Part shown: positions 7,054-14,498 of the stretch, piece after piece
Numbering within the stretch: the first letter of the stretch is position 1
Layout of the letters: each line of letters begins with the position of its first letter
Assembly: GCA_015478765.1 (NCBI GenBank)
Contig: JADMKR010000149.1
Location: 1 to 19,417, forward strand
Reading direction: 5' to 3'
DNA length: 19,417 nucleotides
Source of the DNA: Flavobacterium sp.
GTDB taxonomy: Bacteria; Bacteroidota; Bacteroidia; Flavobacteriales; Flavobacteriaceae
The notes under the pieces: model-generated
What the model saw: only the letters and a program-made list of their open reading frames with translations
Told to the model about the DNA's origin: nothing
Databases searched by the model: none
Position numbers and translations under genes: made by a program

Positions 7054-8793
7054 CTAGTCATTCATCGAAATAAGGAACTCCTCATTATTTCTGGTTTTCT
7101 TAAAACGGTCATTTATAAAGTCCATTGCTTCAACCGGATTCATGTCAGAAAGGTATTTGCGCATAATCCACATACGTTGCAAAGTCTTTTCATCTAACAG
7201 CAAATCATCCCTACGAGTACTTGACGATGTAAGATCGATAGCAGGAAAGATACGCTTGTTTGCGATTTTACGATCCAATTGCAATTCCATATTTCCGGTA
7301 CCTTTGAATTCCTCAAAAATAACTTCGTCCATTTTCGAACCTGTTTCGGTAAGAGCAGTTGCGATGATACTCAACGACCCCCCGTTTTCAACATTTCGCG
7401 CAGCACCAAAAAATCGCTTTGGTTTCTGAAGAGCGTTGGCATCCACACCACCACTTAAAACCTTTCCTGAGGCAGGTTGAACGGTATTGTAGGCACGGGC
7501 CAATCGGGTGATCGAATCCAATAAGATTACAACATCATGCCCGCATTCGACCAAACGCTTGGATTTCTCCAGTACTATATTTGCTATTTTCACATGTTCC
7601 TGGGGCTCTCGGTCAAATGTGGAAGCAATGACTTCACCACGAACACTTCGCTGCATATCAGTTACCTCTTCAGGGCGCTCATCAATCAGTAATACAATCA
7701 AATACACCTCAGGGTGATTTGCCGCGATCGCATTGGCTATATCCTTCAGCAACATTGTTTTACCGGTTTTTGGCTGCGCGACGATCATGCCCCGCTGACC
7801 TTTCCCAATTGGCGAGAATAAATCGATGATCCTGGTGGAAACGGTACTCTGTTTCTGTGCCAAAATAAATTTTTCAGACGGAAACACCGGCGTCAAATGC
7901 TCAAAAGAAACTCTGTCACGTACTACCTGAGGATCGTGTCCGTTGATTTTTAGGACCCTAACCAATGGAAAAAATTTCTCACCTTCTTTTGGTGGCCGCA
8001 CTACACCTTTTACTGTATCACCGGTTTTAAGGCCGAAAAGTCGTATTTGTGAAGTGGATAAGTAAATATCATCAGGAGAGGCGAGATAATTGTAATCGGA
8101 CGATCGTAAAAAACCATAACCGTCGGGCATCATTTCGAGTACACCTTCACTTTCGATTATTCCGTCAAACTCAAAATCGGCGTCTCGGAAATTATTCTTT
8201 TTATTCTTGAAATTAGGGTTTTGATTCTGATTCTGATTTGGCTGATTTTGATTTGGCTGATTCTGGCCCGGATTGCTGTTTCCGTTCTGGTGCGGCGCAG
8301 CTTTGGGTGCTGTCTTAAAATTGGGGTTCTGATTCTTTGTCGAACTTTCGTCACCAGCAGGTTTCTCAATAACATTTTCACGCGACGCTTCGACCATTTC
8401 ACGGGAAGATGCATCTTTCTTTTCGAAATTTTTCTTGAATTTTATAACCTTACGGTCTTTTTGCGGCAATGTCGGTGAAGGTTCCTCCCTGCTGTCAGCG
8501 ACTTCTTGTACTATGGGAAGATCACGTGGTGACTTTTCTGCTTCCGAAAACAAATTATCAGAATTTTTGGTGATAGCCGGTTTCTTTTCAATCTGCATCC
8601 GCGCTCGTCGCGGCTTGTCATCGACCGACTCAGCAATAGGCGCCGGGCCAGGCTCTGTGACTGCCTGATGTGCAAGAATTTGCTGAATAAGTGTTTCTTT
8701 TTTGACGCCATGGTATTTTATGGCTTTCGTCGCTTTTGCAATTTCCTGCAACCGCGGAAGTTTCATTTCTTTTAAAGCAGAAATATCAAACAT
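7054..8793 (-). CDS. rho: Transcription termination factor Rho with long disordered N-terminal insert
   Basis: This is the RNA-dependent hexameric ATPase that ends transcription. At 579 residues it is about 160 longer than E. coli Rho (419). It contains a Rho_N helical domain (1-45) and a low-complexity, highly charged then Asn/Gln-rich insert (about 46-205). The cold-shock RNA-binding domain (about 208-288) includes DGYGFLRS. The ATPase core has a P-loop QPKTGKT (340-346), Walker B VVILLDSITR (421-430), the Q-loop SGGVDANALQKPKRFFGAAR (447-466) and the R-loop KGTGNMEL (497-504). The insert holds two copies of an NQPNQ-type pentapeptide. Such inserts are usual in Bacteroidota, and the Bacteroides thetaiotaomicron Rho insert is reported to drive phase separation. 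The gene is monocistronic with a leader of roughly 100 bases. Confidence 0.97.
   Translation of the reverse strand: MFDISALKEMKLPRLQEIAKATKAIKYHGVKKETLIQQILAHQAVTEPGPAPIAESVDDKPRRARMQIEKKPAITKNSDNLFSEAEKSPRDLPIVQEVADSREEPSPTLPQKDRKVIKFKKNFEKKDASSREMVEASRENVIEKPAGDESSTKNQNPNFKTAPKAAPHQNGNSNPGQNQPNQNQPNQNQNQNPNFKNKKNNFRDADFEFDGIIESEGVLEMMPDGYGFLRSSDYNYLASPDDIYLSTSQIRLFGLKTGDTVKGVVRPPKEGEKFFPLVRVLKINGHDPQVVRDRVSFEHLTPVFPSEKFILAQKQSTVSTRIIDLFSPIGKGQRGMIVAQPKTGKTMLLKDIANAIAANHPEVYLIVLLIDERPEEVTDMQRSVRGEVIASTFDREPQEHVKIANIVLEKSKRLVECGHDVVILLDSITRLARAYNTVQPASGKVLSGGVDANALQKPKRFFGAARNVENGGSLSIIATALTETGSKMDEVIFEEFKGTGNMELQLDRKIANKRIFPAIDLTSSSTRRDDLLLDEKTLQRMWIMRKYLSDMNPVEAMDFINDRFKKTRNNEEFLISMND
8229..8266 (-). 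repeat. 15-bp tandem repeat encoding Asn/Gln pentapeptides in rho
   Basis: On the plus strand, 15-base units at 8229-8243 and 8244-8258 differ by one base, and a partial third unit follows at 8259-8266. On the coding (minus) strand they encode repeated N-Q-P-N-Q units around Rho residues 177-189. Slippage here could change the insert length without breaking the frame. Confidence 0.85.
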
Positions 8794-8899
8794 GAATGTA
8801 CTGTGAATTAAGTTTTTTGGATTGGAATACTTAAAATGCGGGTAGTGAATTATAGATTGTGAACACTCCGAAGGATGAAGTACTTACGGATTTGTCTTG

Positions 8900-8929
8900 C
8901 AATAATACAAATAAAAATCAATGATACAA
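8900..8929 (-). promoter_or_regulatory. Probable rho promoter
   Basis: On the minus strand, TTG (8929-8927) is followed after 19 bases by TATTATTG (8907-8900), one base off TAnnTTTG. The box ends 106 bases before the ATG at 8793, implying a leader of roughly 100 nt for rho. The divergent DUF4293 box lies 23 bases away. Confidence 0.4.
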
Positions 8930-8952
8930 TAGTATTTATAAAAAAGAAAATA

Positions 8953-8960
8953 TATTTTTG
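8953..8960 (+). promoter_or_regulatory. -7 box of the DUF4293 gene; decides its start
   Basis: TATTTTTG matches TAnnTTTG. Its last base is the first base of an in-frame GTG at 8960, so that GTG cannot lie in the transcript and the start must be the ATG at 8978. Confidence 0.55.
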
Positions 8961-8977
8961 TGACTGAAATTACAGCA

Positions 8978-9400
8978 ATGATTCAAAGGATTCAAACGGT
9001 TTATCTTATTCTAGCTCTAGTAGCCAGCGGCGTTCTTCCGTTTATTTTTCCTTTGTGGAATGAAACAACATTCGACGTCGTAACCGAATTTTACTTTTAC
9101 CAAAGTACTGTTTATACAGCGCTTTTTGGCTTAAGTACTTCGCTATCATTATTATCGATTCTTTTTTATAAAAAAAGACAACACCAATTCGTTATCGGAA
9201 GGGTGAATATAATTTTAAATTTAATTTTATTAGGCTTATTTGTATATCGTTCCCTAAATTTATCTGGAGAGACAACTATTGTTTCCGAGAAAGGTATTGG
9301 GATGTTCTTACCGATTGTTTCTATCGTTTTTTTAGCTTTGGCCAACAAAGCAATCAAGAAGGATGAAGATCTCGTAAAATCTGTGGACCGATTGAGGTAA
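8978..9400 (+). CDS. DUF4293 family four-helix membrane protein
   Basis: The 140-residue protein begins MIQRIQTVYLILALVASG, the typical DUF4293 start. Four hydrophobic segments are visible at about residues 7-25, 43-63, 72-92 and 107-124, with KKRQ and KKDE charged patches between or after them. The function of the family is unknown; it is confined to Bacteroidota as far as I know. A frame-open GTG at 8960 would add MTEITA, but it overlaps the -7 promoter box, so I start at 8978. The gene is divergent from rho, an arrangement I recall as common in Flavobacteriia. It ends at a strong hairpin. Confidence 0.88.
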   Translation: MIQRIQTVYLILALVASGVLPFIFPLWNETTFDVVTEFYFYQSTVYTALFGLSTSLSLLSILFYKKRQHQFVIGRVNIILNLILLGLFVYRSLNLSGETTIVSEKGIGMFLPIVSIVFLALANKAIKKDEDLVKSVDRLR

Positions 9401-9430
9401 TCCTATAAACTTAGTTTATTAGTGCGAAGA

Positions 9431-9460
9431 AAAGCCTGGACAATAGTTCGGGCTTTTTTT
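9431..9460 (+). terminator. Rho-independent terminator of the DUF4293 gene
   Basis: An 11-bp stem (9431-9441 with 9446-9456, two G-T pairs) closes an AATA loop and is followed by T through 9460. In the opposite direction it reads into GGCTTTTCTT and could also weakly stop the convergent phosphodiesterase gene. Confidence 0.88.
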
Positions 9461-9461
9461 G

Positions 9462-9959
9462 TTATCCACGTTTGCCAAGTTCGATGACTTCGAGATTTTT
9501 TATCTCACCTGCGTCAACCTCAAACCGCAGCATCGTCCGCACCTGGTGAAACCCACTCTTCCCTGCCGCACCGGGATTCATATGCAGCAAATTATGTTTT
9601 TTATCGAACATTACTTTTAAAATATGGGAATGGCCACAAATGAACAGCTTTGGCGGCTTTTGCAACAGTAAGTTTCTGACAGCCGGAACGTATCGGCCCG
9701 GATATCCACCAATATGTGTAATCAGCACATCAAGTCCTTCACAAACAAACCGATCATTCAGCGGAAATTCCATTCGTACTTTGTCTCCGTCAATATTTCC
9801 GGAAACTGCGCGCAGTGGCTTGAGCCTCTTCAACTGATCGGTGACTGCAAGATCGCCGATGTCTCCTGCATGCCATACTTCATCGGCATCGGTAACATAC
9901 TTTAAAATTCGGTCATCAATATGACCATGTGTGTCGGAAAGTAAAAGTATCTTTTTCAA
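9462..9959 (-). CDS. YfcE/MJ0936-type metallophosphoesterase
   Basis: The 165-residue protein is a complete small calcineurin-like phosphoesterase. Dimetal ligands are visible in order: Asp9 and His11 (SDTHGH), Asp33 (GDIGD), Asn55 (SGNIDG), His82 (THIGG) and His110/His112 (CGHSH). The C-terminal MNPGAAGKSG stretch is typical of the YfcE group. Family members hydrolyse phosphodiesters with Mn or other divalent metals; the physiological substrate is generally unknown. It is cytoplasmic, with no signal peptide. It converges on the DUF4293 gene and is divergent from truA. Confidence 0.92.
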   Translation of the reverse strand: MKKILLLSDTHGHIDDRILKYVTDADEVWHAGDIGDLAVTDQLKRLKPLRAVSGNIDGDKVRMEFPLNDRFVCEGLDVLITHIGGYPGRYVPAVRNLLLQKPPKLFICGHSHILKVMFDKKHNLLHMNPGAAGKSGFHQVRTMLRFEVDAGEIKNLEVIELGKRG

Positions 9960-9976
9960 AACGTGTTATTGGAACA

Positions 9977-9984
9977 TAAAGGTA
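9977..9984 (-). promoter_or_regulatory. Likely -7 box of the phosphodiesterase gene
   Basis: TACCTTTA on the minus strand is one base off TAnnTTTG and ends 17 bases before the ATG at 9959. Confidence 0.4.
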
Positions 9985-10092
9985 CATTTAATTAAAAATC
10001 CGGTAGTGAAATTCGCGGTAATGCGATAAAAAGTTATAATCAAATTAACATCTGTGTTGCACAGGCATCTCAATCACAATCCATTTATTAAG

Positions 10093-10100
10093 TATCTTTG
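10093..10100 (+). promoter_or_regulatory. -7 box of truA and the ABC transporter gene; decides the truA start
   Basis: TATCTTTG matches TAnnTTTG exactly. Its last G is also the first base of an in-frame GTG (10100), which therefore lies upstream of the expected transcript start. No TTG is seen at the normal -33 distance. Confidence 0.55.
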
Positions 10101-10120
10101 TGCTTCATAAAAATCAAGGC

Positions 10121-10870
10121 TTGAGATACTTTCTTGAAATTGCATACAACGGAACGCGTTATCACGGATGGCAACGCCAACCCAACGCTATAACGGTGCA
10201 AGAGACTGCGGAAAAGGCTTTATCTACAATTCTGGGTAGCCAAATCGTCACCACCGGCGCCGGCCGAACAGATACAGGCGTACACGCCCGACAATTGTAC
10301 GCTCATTTCGATTTTGAAGGTTTTTTCGAATGTGCAAAATTGGTCTATAAATTAAATTCGTTTCTGCCGCCCGATATTTCCGTTATATCCATCATCCCCG
10401 TGTCGGATAATGCGCATGCACGATTCGATGCGGTTTCGCGAACATACGAGTACCATATTACCACTGTTAAAAATCCATTTGCAACAGAATTGAGTTGGCA
10501 TTACCACAATCCCATCGATGTTCTGCAGATGAACCTCGCCGCACAACGGTTGCTTGGAAAACACGATTTTGAATGTTTTTGCAAGTCGAATTCAGATGTA
10601 AATTCATTCGATTGTCAAGTGACAAACGCCCACTGGCAGCAATCCGGCAACCAGTATATTTTTACAATCACAGCCGATCGATTCCTGCGAAATATGGTTC
10701 GGGCAATCGTTGGGACACTGATAGATGTGGGCTCCGCAAAAATTACCATCTCCGACTTTGAACGCATACTACAATCCAAAAGTAGAAGCGAGGCCGGTTT
10801 CTCGGTGCCGGCACACGGACTTTTTCTAACGCAAATAATGTATCCTTACATTAATCAAGATATAAGGTAA
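10121..10870 (+). CDS. truA: tRNA pseudouridine(38-40) synthase TruA
   Basis: TruA converts uridines 38-40 of the tRNA anticodon arm to pseudouridine. The 249-residue product begins (M)RYFLEIAYNGTRYHGWQRQP, the family's first strand. It carries the catalytic Asp51 in AGRTDTGVHA (47-56) and a late RNMVRAIVGTLIDVG motif, and closes with a Pro-Ala-His-Gly-Leu-Phe-Leu stretch. I place the start at TTG 10121. The family normally begins at MRY, no ATG lies nearby in frame, and the alternative GTG at 10100 overlaps the promoter. The presumed leader is about 15 bases. Two bases separate its stop from the ABC transporter start, so the genes form a unit. Confidence 0.93.
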   Translation: MRYFLEIAYNGTRYHGWQRQPNAITVQETAEKALSTILGSQIVTTGAGRTDTGVHARQLYAHFDFEGFFECAKLVYKLNSFLPPDISVISIIPVSDNAHARFDAVSRTYEYHITTVKNPFATELSWHYHNPIDVLQMNLAAQRLLGKHDFECFCKSNSDVNSFDCQVTNAHWQQSGNQYIFTITADRFLRNMVRAIVGTLIDVGSAKITISDFERILQSKSRSEAGFSVPAHGLFLTQIMYPYINQDIR

Positions 10871-10872
10871 TA

Positions 10873-12636
10873 ATGAAAGCAAAAGCATTTGACACGCGTT
10901 TGTTCAAACGCATACTGCAATATACCAAACCGTATAAACGAAGATTTAACGGAGTGGTGCTGTTTGCTATTTTACTATCGTTATTTGCCGCGCTCCGTCC
11001 CTACCTTTTAAAACAAACGGTTGACAGCTACATCGCACCCGGCGACCCACAGGGGCTTTTACTGTTCATCACTTTGATGGGCGTGGTGATGCTGTGCGAA
11101 GTTTTATCGCAGTTTTACTTTGTGTACTGGGCCAATTGGTTAGGCCAGGATATCATAAAAGACATAAGGATAAAGTTGTTCCAACACATGTTGGCTTTCC
11201 GCATGCGCTACTTCGACAGTGCGCCGGTAGGGCAATTAGTGACCCGCACAGTATCTGATATCGAAGCGATTGCACGAATTTTCAGCCAGGGATTATTTAT
11301 GATCATCAGCGACCTTCTTAAAATGGTTGTCATTTTGATTTTCATGTTTTATATGAACTGGAAACTTACATGGATAGTTATACTTGCGATGCCAATTCTG
11401 GTATTTATAACACGGATTTTTCAGCGAAAGATGCAGTTGGCTTTCGAAGATGTTCGCAATCAGGTATCGAATATGAACACTTTCGTTCAGGAGCGCGTAA
11501 CGGGCATGAAAATCGTCCAACTTTTCAATCGCGAAAATATCGAAGCTGAAAAATTCATGGAGATCAACGCCAAACACAGGAAAGCCTGGATAAAAACGAT
11601 ATGGTATAACTCGGTTTTCTTTCCGATTGCCGATATCATTTCATCGCTCACATTGGGGATGATCGTTTGGTACGGAGGCTTGAGAATCCTGGCGGGCGAT
11701 CCTTTCACGACCTTCGGAGATCTCTTTTCTTATACGATGTTCATCGGAATGCTTTTCAATCCTTTGCGCCAGATCGCCGATAAGTTCAACGAAATGCAAA
11801 TGGGGATGATTGCCGGGAACCGTGTTTTTGCTGTATTGGACACGTCCGATAATATTCAGGACACCGGCCGTCTTGAAGCACCTGTATTTGACGGGACAAT
11901 CACATTCCGGGATGTTCGCTTCGGATATAATGAAAACGAAGACGTGATCAAAGGTATCGACCTGGATGTTAAAGCAGGCGAAACTGTCGCAATCGTAGGT
12001 GCTACCGGAGCCGGAAAGTCGACAATCATAAATTTACTCAACCGATTTTACGAAATCAACAGCGGGGCAATCTGCATTGACGGCGAGAATATAGAAAATT
12101 ACAAATTGTCGTCATTACGGCGCCAAATAGCGGTGGTTTTGCAGGATGTGTTCCTTTTTGCCGATACTATTTTAAATAATATAACTTTAAATAATCCCGA
12201 AATAACCCGGGAAGACGTGATTACGGCGGCTAAGACAATTGGCGTGCATGACTTTATAATGACGCTGCCAAATGATTACGATTACAATGTTAAGGAACGC
12301 GGTGTCATGCTATCATCAGGACAGCGGCAACTGATCGCATTTCTGAGAGCATATGTAAGCGAGCCAAGCATCTTGATTCTCGACGAAGCAACATCTTCCA
12401 TCGACACTTACTCCGAAGAACTTATACAGCGTGCCACCGATACTATTACCAAAGGCCGCACTTCCATAGTCATCGCGCACCGTCTTGCCACCGTGGTCAA
12501 TGCCGATAAAATTGTCGTTATGGACAAAGGCCTGATTGTCGAACAAGGTACGCACCAGGAGTTGCTGGATCGTGAGCAAGGCATCTACCGTATGCTGTAT
12601 TACTCCCAATTCCTACCGGAAGTAGCTACGGGTTAG
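10873..12636 (+). CDS. MsbA-like ABC exporter, fused membrane and ATPase domains
   Basis: The 587-residue half-transporter has an N-terminal six-helix exporter domain (about 20-310; hydrophobic segments near 27-45, 62-85, 137-158, 163-180, 248-270 and 280-297). The ATPase domain spans about 340-580. ATPase motifs: Walker A GATGAGKST (376-384), Q-loop Gln424 in VVLQD, signature LSSGQ (480-484, the second position Ser), Walker B LILDEATSS (501-509) with Glu505, and switch His536 in IAHRLAT. All catalytic residues are present, so a homodimer or heterodimer should be active. Members of this group flip lipids (MsbA) or export drugs and peptides; the substrate is not evident. It is cotranscribed with truA. 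No hairpin terminator is seen in the 94 bases before lpdA. Confidence 0.92.
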   Translation: MKAKAFDTRLFKRILQYTKPYKRRFNGVVLFAILLSLFAALRPYLLKQTVDSYIAPGDPQGLLLFITLMGVVMLCEVLSQFYFVYWANWLGQDIIKDIRIKLFQHMLAFRMRYFDSAPVGQLVTRTVSDIEAIARIFSQGLFMIISDLLKMVVILIFMFYMNWKLTWIVILAMPILVFITRIFQRKMQLAFEDVRNQVSNMNTFVQERVTGMKIVQLFNRENIEAEKFMEINAKHRKAWIKTIWYNSVFFPIADIISSLTLGMIVWYGGLRILAGDPFTTFGDLFSYTMFIGMLFNPLRQIADKFNEMQMGMIAGNRVFAVLDTSDNIQDTGRLEAPVFDGTITFRDVRFGYNENEDVIKGIDLDVKAGETVAIVGATGAGKSTIINLLNRFYEINSGAICIDGENIENYKLSSLRRQIAVVLQDVFLFADTILNNITLNNPEITREDVITAAKTIGVHDFIMTLPNDYDYNVKERGVMLSSGQRQLIAFLRAYVSEPSILILDEATSSIDTYSEELIQRATDTITKGRTSIVIAHRLATVVNADKIVVMDKGLIVEQGTHQELLDREQGIYRMLYYSQFLPEVATG

Positions 12637-12671
12637 CAGAAACAATCACCTGCTTTTACGAAAATTTTCCT

Positions 12672-12679
12672 TAATTTCG
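12672..12679 (+). promoter_or_regulatory. Weak candidate -7 box of lpdA
   Basis: TAATTTCG is one base off TAnnTTTG and ends 51 bases before the ATG at 12731. No -33 element is seen. Readthrough from the ABC transporter gene is an alternative. Confidence 0.25.
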
Positions 12680-12730
12680 CTTTCTCAAATTCCCTGACGA
12701 AAAGCAATTCTTAAATTAAAAATTTAGTAA

Positions 12731-14116
12731 ATGAAATACGATATTATTGTTCTGGGTAGCGGTCCCGGAGGTTATGTAGCTGCAATCCGAGCCGCCCAAC
12801 TTGGCTTTAAAACTGCAGTAATCGAAAAAGAAAGCCTTGGAGGCGTTTGCCTGAATTGGGGTTGCATCCCTACCAAAGCGTTACTTAAATCGGCGCAGGT
12901 TTTCGATTACCTTAAACACGCGTCCGATTACGGACTAACGGTATCTGATTTTGATAAAGATTTCTCTGCTGTCGTACAACGTTCACGCGGTGTCGCCGAC
13001 GGTATGAGCAAAGGCATCCAATTCCTGATGAAAAAAAACAAGATCGATGTTATCGAAGGATACGGAACGCTTAAACCGGGAAAAAAGATCGCGGTAAAAA
13101 GTAACGACAACACAACCGAATATTCGGCCGACCATATAATCATTGCCACCGGCGCGCGGTCCCGCGAATTACCAAATCTGCCACAGGATGGTAAGAAAGT
13201 GATCGGTTATCGCCAGGCAATGACACTTGAAAATCAGCCAAAATCAATGATAGTCGTTGGTTCAGGTGCAATCGGAGTCGAATTTGCGCACTTCTACAAT
13301 TCGATGGGTACCGATGTAACCATAGTGGAATACTTACCCAATATAGTTCCGCTGGAAGATGAAGATATTTCAAAGCAAATGGAACGCTCAATGAAAAAAG
13401 CCGGCGTCAAAATCATGACAGGTTCATCTGTGGAGCGCATCGACACTTCAGGCAGCGGCGTGAAGGCATTCGTTAAAACATCAAAAGGAGAAGAAACCAT
13501 CGAAGCAGATGTTCTCTTATCAGCCGTTGGCATTAAGACCAATCTCGAAAACATCGGACTGGAAGATGTAGGCATTGCAACTGATCGCGATAAAATATTG
13601 GTAAACGATTTCTACCAGACCAATATACCGGGTTATTACGCCATTGGCGATGTGGTTCCGGGTCCTGCCCTCGCCCACGTTGCATCGGCCGAAGGAATTA
13701 CATGTGTCGAAAAAATTGCCGGAATGCAGGTCGATCCAATAGATTATGGCAATATTCCGGGTTGTACCTATGCCACGCCTGAAATCGCTTCGGTGGGACT
13801 TACAGAAAAACAGGCGAAGGAGAAAGGTTACGAACTTAAAGTAGGGAAATTTCCGTTTACTGCGTCGGGTAAAGCGAAAGCCGCAGGAACACCCGACGGT
13901 TTCGTAAAAGTGATTTTCGATGCCAAATACGGTGAATGGCTCGGATGCCATATGATTGGAGCCGGTGTAACCGACATGATTGCGGAAGCAGTGGTTGCCA
14001 GAAAATTGGAAACCACAGGACATGAAGTCCTAAAAGCAATCCACCCGCACCCGACTATGAGTGAAGCTGTAATGGAAGCGGTAGCCGACGCATACGGAGA
14101 GGTAATACATCTGTAG
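12731..14116 (+). CDS. lpdA: Dihydrolipoyl dehydrogenase (E3)
   Basis: This 461-residue flavoprotein reoxidises the dihydrolipoyl arm of pyruvate and 2-oxoglutarate dehydrogenase complexes and the glycine cleavage system, reducing NAD+. Visible features are the FAD-binding GSGPGGYVA (9-17), the redox disulfide CLNWGC (Cys40 and Cys45) and a second nucleotide-binding motif VVGSGAIGVEF for NAD. The FAD motif GYYAIGDV is also present. The C-terminal dimer-interface HPHPTMSE (438-445) provides catalytic His440 and Glu445. Length and motif order are normal for the family. The E1/E2 genes are not nearby, so this copy is unlinked. It ends at its own terminator. Confidence 0.97.
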   Translation: MKYDIIVLGSGPGGYVAAIRAAQLGFKTAVIEKESLGGVCLNWGCIPTKALLKSAQVFDYLKHASDYGLTVSDFDKDFSAVVQRSRGVADGMSKGIQFLMKKNKIDVIEGYGTLKPGKKIAVKSNDNTTEYSADHIIIATGARSRELPNLPQDGKKVIGYRQAMTLENQPKSMIVVGSGAIGVEFAHFYNSMGTDVTIVEYLPNIVPLEDEDISKQMERSMKKAGVKIMTGSSVERIDTSGSGVKAFVKTSKGEETIEADVLLSAVGIKTNLENIGLEDVGIATDRDKILVNDFYQTNIPGYYAIGDVVPGPALAHVASAEGITCVEKIAGMQVDPIDYGNIPGCTYATPEIASVGLTEKQAKEKGYELKVGKFPFTASGKAKAAGTPDGFVKVIFDAKYGEWLGCHMIGAGVTDMIAEAVVARKLETTGHEVLKAIHPHPTMSEAVMEAVADAYGEVIHL

Positions 14117-14140
14117 TTGTTCTGTAAATTCAAAATATTA

Positions 14141-14172
14141 AATCCGTTCTTCATAAGGACGGATTTTTTTTT
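14141..14172 (+). terminator. Rho-independent terminator of lpdA
   Basis: AATCCGTTC (14141-14149) pairs with GGACGGATT (14157-14165, one G-T pair) around a 7-base loop. A run of nine T ends at 14172. Confidence 0.92.
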
Positions 14173-14232
14173 GTATTTAGTTTGTGTAACACTTAATGGG
14201 ATTTGTATAAAAGTCAGGCATTTGTGAAAGGT

Positions 14233-14240
14233 TACCTTTG
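14233..14240 (+). promoter_or_regulatory. -7 box of the membrane/PRC-barrel gene pair
   Basis: TACCTTTG matches TAnnTTTG exactly and ends 37 bases before the ATG at 14278. TTTG at 14202-14205 is the nearest -33 candidate, but the 27-base spacing is longer than the usual 17-23. Confidence 0.55.
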
Positions 14241-14243
14241 AAC

Positions 14244-14256
14244 GGGTCACGGACCC
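14244..14256 (+). other. Perfect hairpin at the presumed 5' end of the mRNA
   Basis: GGGTC (14244-14248) and GACCC (14252-14256) form a 5-bp GC-rich stem around ACG, beginning four bases after the -7 box. It could be a 5'-end mRNA hairpin that slows decay, or a short operator palindrome. Confidence 0.45.
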
Positions 14257-14277
14257 ATTAACTAAAAATCAAATATT

Positions 14278-14481
14278 ATGGCTGAAATTAAAATTGAAAA
14301 GAAAAGGCCGGTTTGGCCATGGATATTGTTAATCCTGGGTATTGCAGCGCTAATCTATTTTCTGGTATTCAGGGATGCCGATACCGATCTGATAGATGAT
14401 CAGGAAGATATCAACGATGTCGAACTACGAGACACTATCGGCGAGAGGAATTCTCCAAAAACACTTCAAATTTTAGCTTAA
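14278..14481 (+). CDS. Small single-pass membrane protein, function unknown
   Basis: This 67-residue protein has a basic N-terminus (KIEKKRP), one hydrophobic helix (about 12-31, VWPWILLILGIAALIYFLVF) and an acidic tail (DADTDLIDDQEDINDVE). By the positive-inside rule the N-terminus faces the cytoplasm and the acidic tail the periplasm. I do not recognise a named family. The PRC-barrel gene follows 17 bases later, so the two are almost certainly cotranscribed, and the pair may act together at the membrane. The ATG at 14278 is the only sensible start, preceded by an AT-rich leader without a Shine-Dalgarno sequence, which is normal for Bacteroidota. Confidence 0.8.
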   Translation: MAEIKIEKKRPVWPWILLILGIAALIYFLVFRDADTDLIDDQEDINDVELRDTIGERNSPKTLQILA

Positions 14482-14498
14482 CATTAAATCTATACGCC

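Noticed and set aside
8157..8478. Hydrophobic open frames opposite the Asn/Gln-rich part of rho
   Set aside because: They arise from the repeat's base composition read in the wrong frame; rho is clearly coding here.
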